A stretch of 64,000 nt of DNA. Source: Bacteriovorax sp. GTDB lineage: Bacteria > Bdellovibrionota > Bacteriovoracia > Bacteriovoracales > Bacteriovoracaceae. Below are positions 44,111-52,466 of this stretch, in pieces. The translations under genes were made by a program, and so were the position numbers. Position 1 is the first letter of the stretch, and each line of letters starts with the position of its first letter. The notes under the pieces were generated by a model that worked only from the letters and a program-made list of their open reading frames with translations, had not been told where the DNA came from and made no database searches. The stretch spans positions 1 through 64,000 of the forward strand of contig JACMNL010000038.1 of NCBI GenBank assembly GCA_014378525.1, read 5' to 3'.

Positions 44111-45286
44111 GTGTTTAAAACTTATCTAAAGTATTTTTTTGTCTATATTATCTCAGCTAAAAATCGCCAGCGTCTGCTAATCTTAGCGGTCGTTGGCCTT
44201 TTTTTATCGTCGTTTGCTCTGATTGTTCTTCAAAGCACGATGGGTGGATTGCAGAATAAATTAATGGAGAGATCAAAGGCCGTGCTCGGAAAGGCGACTC
44301 TTTTTTACAAGATGAATCCGGCAGACGCTAGTTATAAAAAACTTTTTAAGATCCTCGATGACAAACATGTCAGCTATTCCAAAGAATATGAAATTGAACT
44401 TCTCCTTCGTTACCAGACATTCATTACACCGGTAGTAGTTCACGGAATTGACCAGAATGGTTTTGTTCCGGATCTTTTGAGGAATGATCTGCAGTCTAAA
44501 AACAACCAGAAAAAAGTTGATGCTATCATGCCCCTAGAGCTGGCCTATAAAGTCGGCGTAGCACCTCCTGAGACGTTACAGATTATAAGTCCTGCCCATG
44601 TTGATGATCTGATGGGAGAAATTCCAAGAAGCCAGTCGATAAAAATTGAGAGAACTATTTCCAGTGATGTTCCAGAAATCGATTTATTTCATTTGTGGGT
44701 GAGACTTCCCTTAATTCAAAACCTGATTCAGGATCATCTAATTAACCGGGTCCGCATTTATAGCGATATGGATTTTGAAGAATTGAGATCGATGATACCA
44801 CCTGAAATTCAGTTAAAGACGTGGGAGCAGGAAAATGCGACTTTAGTCTGGGCACTTCGCCTTGAAAGCAGTGTCATGATTTTTCTTTTTGCGGCCATGA
44901 GTCTTTTGGTTTCGTTATGCATTTCTTCGGGACTTTTGATTTTCTTCAACAAAATTAAATCAGACCTGGCGAGCTTCTGGATTCTTGGTGCTTCATTTTC
45001 ACAAATTAATCGCGCTACAAAATATTTTTTACACCTGATGAGTCTAATCTCTATTCTTTCGGGAGTTATCAGTGGAGTAGTGTTCCTGTGGATTTTTGAT
45101 CATTACGCACCCGAAATCATGCCTGATGTTTTTGTAGATAGAAAAATTCCAATTTTAATCACAATGAAAGGACTCTCGATTTCTTTTATCGTGCCTTATG
45201 TGATCTCTTCAATCTTTGTGAGTTTTGCGCTTGCTCAGTTTAAACGCGAACATGATCTTCTGGACCATGTCCGCTCAGTATCTTAA
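44111..45286 (+). CDS. LolC/FtsX-like ABC transporter permease
   Basis: A 391-residue membrane protein with the layout of LolC/LolE: one N-terminal membrane segment (about 20-42), a large periplasmic domain (about 43-250), and three membrane segments near 255-280, 300-330 and 350-380. The C-terminal FtsX-type region includes ESSVMIFLFAAMSLLVSLC and FWILGASFSQINRATKYF, which fits the coupling helix that contacts the ATPase. LolCDE moves lipoproteins out of the inner membrane. No lolD ATPase is adjacent. It starts with GTG nine bases after fadJ, so it is probably co-transcribed. Confidence 0.8.
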   Translation: MFKTYLKYFFVYIISAKNRQRLLILAVVGLFLSSFALIVLQSTMGGLQNKLMERSKAVLGKATLFYKMNPADASYKKLFKILDDKHVSYSKEYEIELLLRYQTFITPVVVHGIDQNGFVPDLLRNDLQSKNNQKKVDAIMPLELAYKVGVAPPETLQIISPAHVDDLMGEIPRSQSIKIERTISSDVPEIDLFHLWVRLPLIQNLIQDHLINRVRIYSDMDFEELRSMIPPEIQLKTWEQENATLVWALRLESSVMIFLFAAMSLLVSLCISSGLLIFFNKIKSDLASFWILGASFSQINRATKYFLHLMSLISILSGVISGVVFLWIFDHYAPEIMPDVFVDRKIPILITMKGLSISFIVPYVISSIFVSFALAQFKREHDLLDHVRSVS

Positions 45287-45295
45287 AAATTAATT

Positions 45296-47017
45296 TTAAA
45301 CGTCTTCGAATCTTGGGTCATCGTAAGTAGGAGTTGAGTTGCTGGACTTTACTTTTGGAGCTGGTGTTTCAGCTACAACGGCAGGAGCTCTTTTGACTTC
45401 TTTTTTGGCCACCATTGGAATGACATTGCTTTTTTCAGCTACTACTTTCTTAGTTTCAGATTTTTTTGTCTCAACTTTTTTTGCTTCAACTTTTTTAACT
45501 TCAACATGTTTTACAGGAGCTGGTTGTGGAGGTGTATATGATTTTTTAACACCTGCCTGATAATTTTGCTCTCCACCAAAAATTTCTTTTTCCAGATCAA
45601 CAATAGTGACCTGAAGTGAAGAAGAGTGCTGGGATAAACGTTTAGCGTTTTCAGACGACATCGCTGCCGATTTGTTATTACTTAAAGTGGCCTGATCCAG
45701 CTGGTTCATGGCCGCTGCAATATTTCGTACACCTTCGGCCTGCTCTTTACTCGCCACCGAAATTTCGTTCATCATATTTTTTACGATAGTCGCGTTTGTA
45801 ACGATATCTTCAAGGACGCTTCCACAACGGTCAGCAATCTTCATACCATTGCTAACTTTATCTGCACCAACGTCTGTAAGCTGTTTTACGTTGCGGTTTG
45901 TTTCTTCAATAACAGAGTTAACTTTTACGATACTGTCGTTCAGGATTGTAGCGATTTCTGTTGATGCTGTCCCTGACATCTGGGCCAGCTTACCAACTTC
46001 TTCCGCAACAACTGCGAATCCTTTTCCATGTACACCAGCTCTCGCTGCCTCAACTGAAGCATTGAACGATAAAAGTTTAGTCTGGAAAACGATATCGTTG
46101 ATGACTGCTGTCTTTTGAGATATTTCATTGATGATTTTAACGATTCCGCCAATGCGCTCATTTCCACGGGCGATCTCTTCCATAATATCTTTATTACTTT
46201 GACCGATGGCCTCCATTGAACTGATCATGTCCGTAACAACGGCCTTACCTTCTGTGGCATGCCCCAGAGACTCTTCTGATTTTTTAGTAGAGTTGGTTAC
46301 GCTGTCTGCAGTTGACGTTACCTGAGAGGTAATCTCATCTAGAGTTGCCACTGTTTCCTGAATGCTTGCTGCCTGCTCGCTTGCTGAACTTGAAACTTCT
46401 TCTGAAATTCCTTCAAGTTCTTTTGAACTTTCACTTGTTGCAGCTGATAGCTCGCGAAGTTTATCTGTAGTAAGGTTAATTGACTTGATACTTTGTTTAA
46501 GGGCAAACCACATTACGAAAGCAAGTAAAAGCTGAGAGGCCACAATTGAAATGGCACCAATAACTTCAAAGTCCCACTTGATCACTTCTATTTCATTGTG
46601 GTTGTACTTTACGTCGACATAACCGACCGGACCAGCTTTCGCGTCGCCAAGTTTAGTAATATCTTTTTTATTCGTGTAAAGTTTTTTTGTAGCATCGAGA
46701 ATTTTCTGGTTTTTATTCTTTTCATGAACAATAAGTTTTTTATCTTTATCGTAAATATAAACTTCATTGATAGCGTCATCATCTACAATATCTTTTGCAA
46801 GTTTTTCGAGATTAGCATGATCTGCATTAGTCATGTAATCAGCGAGCGTATATTGAAGAGAACCAACCAGTGCTTCGGCCGCATCATCAATTTGTTTTTC
46901 AGCGACAGATTCAGTTTTTATTAAAATAAAAGAAACCATCGTAACTAAAATTATTAAGGCAGACACGTTGACAGCAGTCATAAGTCTGAACATTAATGAA
47001 CGTTTTTTCTGGGCCAT
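45296..47017 (-). CDS. Methyl-accepting chemotaxis protein
   Basis: A 573-residue chemoreceptor. Membrane segments are near residues 12-35 and 160-185, with a periplasmic sensor domain of about 120 residues between. No HAMP domain is evident after the second segment. The signalling domain covers about 200-465, with the hairpin tip region EISQKTAVINDIVFQTKLLSFNASVEAARAGVHGKGFAVVAEEVGKLA. The tail has repeated VKKVEAKK/VETKK units and Pro-rich sequence. The ATG at 47017 has GGAG six bases upstream. A sigma-28-like promoter lies about 50 bases upstream. The signal sensed is unknown. Confidence 0.92.
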   Translation of the reverse strand: MAQKKRSLMFRLMTAVNVSALIILVTMVSFILIKTESVAEKQIDDAAEALVGSLQYTLADYMTNADHANLEKLAKDIVDDDAINEVYIYDKDKKLIVHEKNKNQKILDATKKLYTNKKDITKLGDAKAGPVGYVDVKYNHNEIEVIKWDFEVIGAISIVASQLLLAFVMWFALKQSIKSINLTTDKLRELSAATSESSKELEGISEEVSSSASEQAASIQETVATLDEITSQVTSTADSVTNSTKKSEESLGHATEGKAVVTDMISSMEAIGQSNKDIMEEIARGNERIGGIVKIINEISQKTAVINDIVFQTKLLSFNASVEAARAGVHGKGFAVVAEEVGKLAQMSGTASTEIATILNDSIVKVNSVIEETNRNVKQLTDVGADKVSNGMKIADRCGSVLEDIVTNATIVKNMMNEISVASKEQAEGVRNIAAAMNQLDQATLSNNKSAAMSSENAKRLSQHSSSLQVTIVDLEKEIFGGEQNYQAGVKKSYTPPQPAPVKHVEVKKVEAKKVETKKSETKKVVAEKSNVIPMVAKKEVKRAPAVVAETPAPKVKSSNSTPTYDDPRFEDV

Positions 47018-47063
47018 GAAATACTCCAACAGGTAGTGAGAACTTAAAAGTTTTACATCTATT

Positions 47064-47090
47064 TAATCGGTATAATTGAGAGTATTTATA
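47064..47090 (-). promoter_or_regulatory. Sigma-28 (FliA)-like promoter of the chemoreceptor
   Basis: On the minus strand TATAAATA (47090-47083), then 11 bases, then ACCGATTA (47071-47064). The spacing and the CCGAT core match the flagellar sigma-28 consensus (TAAAGTTT, 11, GCCGATAA). It lies upstream of a chemotaxis gene, as expected. Confidence 0.5.
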
Positions 47091-47128
47091 AGGAAGATTT
47101 TTAAAAACTAATGCCTGATATATTTAGT

Positions 47129-47968
47129 TTAGTTGCCTTTTATGCTGAGTTTTTTAATGCCACCGAATTTAAACCAGTCATCTTCAATCATAAAAGCGTG
47201 AATTATCAGCATTACAACAGAAAGTGCACCAAATTTAAGAACGATTAATATTCCTAAATGCATGAGAGTGTTGGTCATCCATGTCCATTTTCTTAATGTA
47301 GGATTAAGGAAGGCCAGGAAAAAAAGCGACTCAGAGGCCAGCACAATCCAACAAATTATCTTTTGAAACAAAAGTGGAATGGCATTGTACAATTGCCCGA
47401 TAAATACACTTCTTGAGGCCGGATAATCGAGAATATAAACAAACGCACGTCCTTCGCGCCATAAAGGAGAGAATAATAATTTATGAACGCCGCTCGCGGA
47501 ATAACCAAGAACTACAATAAGCCATAGCCCCCAGAATAATATTTTAGGGAATGAAAAATCTGGAAATTTATTTTCCCAGAAGAATCTTTCTTCCATCTCC
47601 GGAACCAGACTCAAGGCAAGCAGCATCCATCCTACATAAGGCACACCAGGATTATATGAAAGCAGATCCTGATGAAATATAAAGACCCAGCATAAAAAAA
47701 GAAAAAAAGAATTTAATGAGCGTTTAATTCTTAGAGTGAATAATATTGATGAAATAGCTGCAAGACTCAAGAGAATTGTAATTCCTGCAGGTGAGCGAAG
47801 TCCCGATAAAGCAGTCTTTAAATATAGTGCTCCACCGGCCACTTTCATTCCTTCAGAACTAAAAAGTTCACGTCCACTGGGGATCAAAAAAAGAAAATGC
47901 TGAAGCAGCCACAATCCAAAGAAAGTGCGAATCAAAGAAAAAAATTGTGAGTGATTTAAATGGCGCAT
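47129..47968 (-). CDS. HTTM-domain membrane protein
   Basis: A protein of about 279 residues with several membrane segments. It fits the HTTM family, the membrane part shared with vitamin K-dependent gamma-carboxylase. Marks are the N-terminal RTFFGLWLLQHFLFL, LCWVFIFHQDLLSYNPGVPY, YSASGVHKLLFSPLWREGRA (with HKL), and ASESLFFLAF. The reaction of stand-alone bacterial HTTM proteins is unknown. The start at 47968 overlaps the preceding gene by 13 bases; an ATG six codons earlier is also possible. It follows a small partner gene and tex in one operon. Confidence 0.75.
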   Translation of the reverse strand: MRHLNHSQFFSLIRTFFGLWLLQHFLFLIPSGRELFSSEGMKVAGGALYLKTALSGLRSPAGITILLSLAAISSILFTLRIKRSLNSFFLFLCWVFIFHQDLLSYNPGVPYVGWMLLALSLVPEMEERFFWENKFPDFSFPKILFWGLWLIVVLGYSASGVHKLLFSPLWREGRAFVYILDYPASRSVFIGQLYNAIPLLFQKIICWIVLASESLFFLAFLNPTLRKWTWMTNTLMHLGILIVLKFGALSVVMLIIHAFMIEDDWFKFGGIKKLSIKGN

Positions 47969-48447
47969 TCTAATTTCTGCCCCCATGTTAAATAATTTTT
48001 TTCCAGATGAGTGATGCGGATTTCTACAGATTTAATTAATTCATTTTCATTCATCGTGCGGGCAAGAGTTCCGTGATTGCAGAATCCATAAACCAGTGCC
48101 GGTTTCCAAAGCATTTCAGGAAATCTGGGTGAATAAGCAATCGCCACAGCATAAGTCCCGACCATTGACAGTGCACCCGGGATACTTGAATAAAATTTTT
48201 GATCAAAGTCCACTGACTTGTGTATTCCGCTAACTGTAACGTAATTAATTTTCATGATATGAGCAAAATCTTCGATGCCTTCGCGGTCTGAAAAAACCAG
48301 AGGCAAGGGAGAAAAACCGGATGCAAATCCGATCTGATCTAGTTTTTTAATTCTGAATGTGTCACCTGCAAACCTGAGAAGACCCATGGCCACAATTACC
48401 AGTTGCAGCCCGAGAATAAGAGTTTTTTTATGGCGGTTAGATTCCAT
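47956..48447 (-). CDS. Hypothetical protein paired with HTTM
   Basis: A 163-residue protein with one N-terminal hydrophobic segment (about 8-26), which may anchor it in the inner membrane. The rest contains GIEDFAHIMKINYVTVSGIHKSVDF and FCNHGTLAR; I recognise no family. It is coupled on both sides: its ATG shares a base with the tex stop, and its end overlaps the HTTM gene. The repeated pairing of an HTTM protein with a small membrane-anchored partner suggests they work together, which is inference. Confidence 0.65.
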   Translation of the reverse strand: MESNRHKKTLILGLQLVIVAMGLLRFAGDTFRIKKLDQIGFASGFSPLPLVFSDREGIEDFAHIMKINYVTVSGIHKSVDFDQKFYSSIPGALSMVGTYAVAIAYSPRFPEMLWKPALVYGFCNHGTLARTMNENELIKSVEIRITHLEKNYLTWGQKLECAI

Positions 48448-50759
48448 TAAAGTTTTAAGTTTTTTAATCCGGCGAATGCATTATTTTTTAATGATGGTGC
48501 CGGTGCTGGAGCAGCTTGTGGTTTCGAGTTTGACCTCTGCCCTTGAGGAGCACCAGCGGCTGGTCTTGCAACCTGTGCACCGGTTTTGGCCGTTAGTGAA
48601 ATTCTTCCACGGTCGTAATCGATATCAAGAACCTGAACTTTAACTTCCTGGCCGACTTTAAGTGCAGTCATTGCATCAGCAACGAAGGTGTCAGAAATTT
48701 GTGAGACGTGAAGCAATCCATTTTCCTTGATCCCGATATCAACAAAGGCTCCGAATTGAGTGATGTTTGTCACTTGTCCCGGGTACCATTCACCGATTTT
48801 CAGGTCGCCAATTTTAGAAATATCTTTTCTGTATTCGAAAGATTTAAATTCAGTGCGCGGATCCTGAGAAGGGGACTTAAGCGCCTTCACCATGTCGTTA
48901 AAAGTAAACTCACCAACTTCTTTTTTGAAGTCGCTGTCGCGCTCAAGTTTAGAAACCATTTCTTTATCAGCGATTAAATCTTTTACCTGTACAGAATTTT
49001 TCTTCGCCCATGCTGACAATACATCATATCGTTCAGGGTGAATGAAAGTCGCATCCAGTGGTTCTTTGCCATTATAGATACGAAGAAATCCTGCCGCCTG
49101 TTCAAAAACTTTCGGAGAAAATCTTGTCACTTTTAAAATTTCTTTTCTGTCCTTGAATCCACCGTTCGTTTCTCTGAACTTTACAACGTTTGCAGCAAGT
49201 CCCGGCCCGATTCCTGAAACATAAGCAAGTAGAGGAGCTGAAGCTGTATTCAAGTCTACTCCAACGAAGTTTACACATGATTCTACTACACCTTCGAGTG
49301 ATTTTTTTAATCTCGCCTGGTTTACATCATGCTGGTACTGGCCGACACCTATAGATTTTGGATCTATTTTTACCAGTTCAGCTAATGGATCCTGGAAACG
49401 TCTTGCGATTGAAACCGCACCTCTCACAGTGACGTCTTTATCCGGAAATTCACTCGCAGCTAATTCACTGGCAGAATAAACCGAAGCACCTGCTTCAGAA
49501 ATAAGTGTCGCATTGGTTTTACCTGCTTTTACATGCGGAACATTTTCCTGGATGAAGGTCAAAGTCTCGCGGCCGTAAGTTCCGCTTCCAATAGCTATAT
49601 GGTGAACATTGAATTGTTCAATGATCGCCTGTAGTACTGTTGCTGATTCTTTAACCTGCATACGTGGTTCATGGGGATAGATTACACAGTCACCAAGAAG
49701 TTTTCCCGTATTGTCGATAATAACAATTTTACAACCTGTACGAACCCCTGGGTCGACACCGATAACTGATTTTGGCCCGAGGTAAGGCTGCAACAGAAGA
49801 TTTTTTAAGTTGATACCAAAAACATTGATGGCCCCTTCATCAGATACTCTTTTTAGTTCTGATTTTATTTCGAGATCAAGACTTGGGTAGATGTAGTTCA
49901 TGTATGCTTTTTTAGCAGCGAGTTCCAGGTCAGTCATACAGCCAAGATTTCCTTTATCAAAAAATCTTTTCTTTAATAATCCCAATGCAATTTCTTCCGG
50001 GAATACAACATCTACTTTTAACGTCTTTGAAGTCATTCCTCTTCTCATCGCCAGGAACCTGTGGCCTGCTTTTGGCTCTTTTAGCTCAGAAGCTTTTTGT
50101 GAGAACTCGAAATAGTCTTTATACTTCATCCAGTCTTTGTCTTCCTGTTCTGCTTTATCTCTTTTTGTCGACTTAACGAGAGCATCACTCCAGAAATCTT
50201 TACGAAGAATTTCTTTTGTTTCCGGATCGTGTGCCATCATTTCAACGATGATATCAAGGGCGCCCGAATAACATTCTTCAAACGTCGTAAATTTTAATTC
50301 CGGTTTGTTGAATTTATCACCGTGCTCAGCTTTTAACTGTTCTTTGGTTTTTGGCGTTGATAAAATAAGATCAGCGAGTACTTGAAGACCGGCCTCAATC
50401 GCGACCATACCTTTTGATTTCTTTTTAGCTTTGTAAGGAGCGTATAAATCTTCCAGCTGATTGATAGTATCAGCAGCTTTAATTTTCTTTTCAAGTTCCG
50501 GAGTCATCTGCTCCATCTTTTTTATAGCATCAAGTATATACTCGCGGCGTTTTTCTCTTTCGATATAATTTTCATATGATTCGTGGATTGCTCTGATTTG
50601 AACTTCATCCATTCCACCTGTAACTTCTTTTCTATAACGTGCAACAAAGGGAACAGTACATTGCTCTGTGATCATCAGGTTTAACACGCTTAAAACATTT
50701 CTGGCGTTGATGTTGGTTTCCTGAGCAGCAAAGATGACAGCGTTTTGTTCTAATGACAT
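48447..50759 (-). CDS. tex: Tex-family RNA-binding transcription accessory protein
   Basis: A 770-residue Tex protein. The N-terminal helical domain has VPFVARYRKEVTGGMDEVQIR, the YqgF-like domain has VIGVDPGVRTGCKIVIID, the helix-hairpin-helix region has NTASAPLLAYVSGIGPGLAANVVKFRETNGGF, and the C-terminal S1 domain has GQVTNITQFGAFVDIGIKENGLLHVSQIS. A low-complexity tail follows (GAQVARPAAGAPQGQ). Tex binds nucleic acids and affects transcription and RNA turnover. Its ATG has a GGAG site. It heads a set with the two membrane-protein genes downstream. Confidence 0.95.
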   Translation of the reverse strand: MSLEQNAVIFAAQETNINARNVLSVLNLMITEQCTVPFVARYRKEVTGGMDEVQIRAIHESYENYIEREKRREYILDAIKKMEQMTPELEKKIKAADTINQLEDLYAPYKAKKKSKGMVAIEAGLQVLADLILSTPKTKEQLKAEHGDKFNKPELKFTTFEECYSGALDIIVEMMAHDPETKEILRKDFWSDALVKSTKRDKAEQEDKDWMKYKDYFEFSQKASELKEPKAGHRFLAMRRGMTSKTLKVDVVFPEEIALGLLKKRFFDKGNLGCMTDLELAAKKAYMNYIYPSLDLEIKSELKRVSDEGAINVFGINLKNLLLQPYLGPKSVIGVDPGVRTGCKIVIIDNTGKLLGDCVIYPHEPRMQVKESATVLQAIIEQFNVHHIAIGSGTYGRETLTFIQENVPHVKAGKTNATLISEAGASVYSASELAASEFPDKDVTVRGAVSIARRFQDPLAELVKIDPKSIGVGQYQHDVNQARLKKSLEGVVESCVNFVGVDLNTASAPLLAYVSGIGPGLAANVVKFRETNGGFKDRKEILKVTRFSPKVFEQAAGFLRIYNGKEPLDATFIHPERYDVLSAWAKKNSVQVKDLIADKEMVSKLERDSDFKKEVGEFTFNDMVKALKSPSQDPRTEFKSFEYRKDISKIGDLKIGEWYPGQVTNITQFGAFVDIGIKENGLLHVSQISDTFVADAMTALKVGQEVKVQVLDIDYDRGRISLTAKTGAQVARPAAGAPQGQRSNSKPQAAPAPAPSLKNNAFAGLKNLKL

Positions 50760-50848
50760 TCTTAATTTCTCCGTAAGATTTGTGAACTAAAACGATAATC
50801 ATAAAGAAAAGTGTTGGCAAATGAATAGTCTTTTTCATAGAGTAAACT

Positions 50849-51904
50849 ATGGATTCAAACTCACAAAAAAATATTTATGACCTTGTTGTCATCGGCAATG
50901 GCATAGCGGCACAGTATTTTTTATGGAATCTCTCCAATACAGATAGCAAAAGTCAGAATTTTTCTATTGCTCATATCTATTCAAAGGAAATCGCTCCACC
51001 CTGCTCATTGAGATCAAGTGCGACTGTTTCGTTGAATGGAATTGAAGAAGATGTCAGCCAGCTTGGCAATGATATGCGCGAAGCTTTTTTTCTTTTTGAT
51101 GATCTTTATAAAAATCACCGGCCAGAAGGCGTTGAAGAGATTACCAGAACAGTTGTTTCCACCAATGAAAATGACACTAAAAAACTTACCAGAAGATATA
51201 AAGTCCTAAAAACCGTCACCTCGGAGAAATTAAAAAACCACTATCCCGGCGCTGAGTATAACTCCTATGTTATTACGCCTGAAGTTTTTTCAAACTGGAT
51301 GAGTAAAAAAATCTCAATAAAAAAAACCGACTATCCATTTTTTGTAAAAGATATGACTGAAGTGGAAAACCTCTTTCATTTAAAACTTCAAAACGGTGAA
51401 GTCGTGGTGGCAAAAAAAATTCTGTTTGCTATTGGTGCTTTTGCCAAAATATTTGAAAAATTCTACTCACCTCCGGATTCAGAATCGATTGAATTAAAAA
51501 ATATGATCAAAGCTGGAAGTTACCTCGAGAGAAACATAAATCTCGGAGATAAATCATTTTATCTTTCGATCGATGGCCATCAGGTCCTCTATAGAACTAA
51601 TTCTTTTGAACAGAAACTTATTATCGGAAGTGCAACGACTGTTGGTGCTTTCGAAGCTACTGATGTTGCTTTATTGAGCGAATTGTTTTTAAAGTTAAAA
51701 GATCTGTTAACTTTTGATATCGGTATTATTTCAGATTTTAAAGTCGTTACGGGACTTCGCCATAAAGGCCCTAAGAGATTAGTGATTTGTTCTGCGATTG
51801 ATAGTGAGAAGAGATTGTTTAGAATCAACGGTCTTTATAAGAATGGTTATACGCTTGGTCTTCTGGCGGCCAAGCGTATGGAAAAATTAATTTTTACTTC
51901 TTAG
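50849..51904 (+). CDS. FAD-dependent oxidoreductase (DAO-like)
   Basis: A 351-residue flavoprotein of the D-amino-acid oxidase/glycine oxidase-like class. The FAD site is VVIGNGIAAQYFLWNLS near residues 12-28 with variation in the last Gly of GxGxxG. A late FAD contact is NGLYKNGYTLGLLAAKRM, where family members have GHxxxG-type sequence. The middle part is divergent. The substrate is unknown. It is divergent from tex and overlaps the end of the convergent Kazal gene by 11 bases. TAGAGT lies five bases before the ATG, and no ribosome binding site is visible. Confidence 0.7.
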   Translation: MDSNSQKNIYDLVVIGNGIAAQYFLWNLSNTDSKSQNFSIAHIYSKEIAPPCSLRSSATVSLNGIEEDVSQLGNDMREAFFLFDDLYKNHRPEGVEEITRTVVSTNENDTKKLTRRYKVLKTVTSEKLKNHYPGAEYNSYVITPEVFSNWMSKKISIKKTDYPFFVKDMTEVENLFHLKLQNGEVVVAKKILFAIGAFAKIFEKFYSPPDSESIELKNMIKAGSYLERNINLGDKSFYLSIDGHQVLYRTNSFEQKLIIGSATTVGAFEATDVALLSELFLKLKDLLTFDIGIISDFKVVTGLRHKGPKRLVICSAIDSEKRLFRINGLYKNGYTLGLLAAKRMEKLIFTS

Positions 51905-52253
51905 CTGCGCATTCGCCCTGAGTATATTTCACTTGGGCACAATCTGCTTCACATGAGTTACCGTATGTTTTGTTATTAGCTCCACAAACTGGCATCCACA
52001 TTTTAACGCATATACAATTTTTTGCAGCTTGAGCTGGAGACGTCTTTTTTCCTTTAGGTTTAACCACTGGTGGGTTTTCAGCACGAGCTTCAGTAGCTTT
52101 TTGAGCTTTATCATTTTCTGCTGCATCATTTGATTTTGGTGTAGACGATGATCCTTGAGATTCATTTTTTGTTTTATCTGCAGGAGTTGAAGTAGGAGCT
52201 GCTGTGCAACTTGTTAAAGCAAGTACTAAAAGTGACAGGACAAGTGTTTTCAT
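51894..52253 (-). CDS. Lipoprotein with a Kazal-type inhibitor domain
   Basis: A 119-residue lipoprotein. The signal peptide ends in a lipobox, LALTSC, with Cys16 as the lipidated residue. A low-complexity polar linker (about 17-80) follows, then a Kazal-like domain with CICVKMWMPVCGANNKTYGNSCEADC and the last Cys in QGEC. The VCGxxxxTYxNxC pattern is diagnostic. Kazal domains inhibit serine proteases by presenting a loop before the second Cys; here the loop residues are MWMP. It may protect the cell from its own or prey-derived proteases, which is inference. It lies 46 bases downstream of a tRNA gene on the same strand, without a visible terminator between. Confidence 0.85.
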   Translation of the reverse strand: MKTLVLSLLVLALTSCTAAPTSTPADKTKNESQGSSSTPKSNDAAENDKAQKATEARAENPPVVKPKGKKTSPAQAAKNCICVKMWMPVCGANNKTYGNSCEADCAQVKYTQGECAAKK

Positions 52254-52298
52254 TGGTGTTTTCCCAGGTTAGGGTTGTGATTTTGAGTAACTTTTTTT

Positions 52299-52375
52299 TG
52301 GTGGCTTGGGGCAGAATCGAACTGCCCACCTATGGGTTATGAATCCATCGCTCTAACCAACTGAGCTACCAAGCC
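52299..52375 (-). tRNA. tRNA with CAT anticodon (probably elongator Met)
   Basis: A 77-base cloverleaf with encoded CCA. The acceptor stem is GGCTTGG/CCAAGCC, the D-arm GCTC/GAGC, the T-arm GGCAG/CTGCC with loop TTCGATT, and the anticodon CAT is at 52341-52339. Position 31-39 is an A-C mismatch in the anticodon stem. The lack of initiator features argues for elongator Met, but a CAT tRNA that becomes tRNA-Ile2 after lysidine modification cannot be excluded, given that tilS is the neighbour. Genome-wide comparison of CAT tRNAs would settle it. Confidence 0.9.
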
Positions 52376-52395
52376 ATTCAAAAAAAGTTTCGCTC

Positions 52396-52424
52396 ATCCT
52401 AAATTCTAGGCGTTTATCTGTCAA
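52396..52424 (-). promoter_or_regulatory. Promoter of the tRNA gene
   Basis: Perfect TTGACA (52424-52419), 17 bases, then TAGGAT (52401-52396) on the minus strand. The start point would be about a dozen bases before the mature tRNA 5' end at 52375. Confidence 0.6.
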
Positions 52425-52453
52425 GAATCCTATCAAAAAAAGATCATTCAGTT

Positions 52454-52459
52454 TAGAAT
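52454..52459 (+). promoter_or_regulatory. -10 box for a leaderless tilS message
   Basis: TAGAAT, seven bases before the tilS ATG at 52467. No Shine-Dalgarno sequence lies between. Confidence 0.35.
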
Positions 52460-52466
52460 CTCTGTC

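Noticed and set aside
45339-45560. Plus-strand frame opposite the chemoreceptor tail
   Set aside because: Its hydrophobic look (many Thr, Phe, Leu) comes from the complement of the Lys/Val/Glu repeats.
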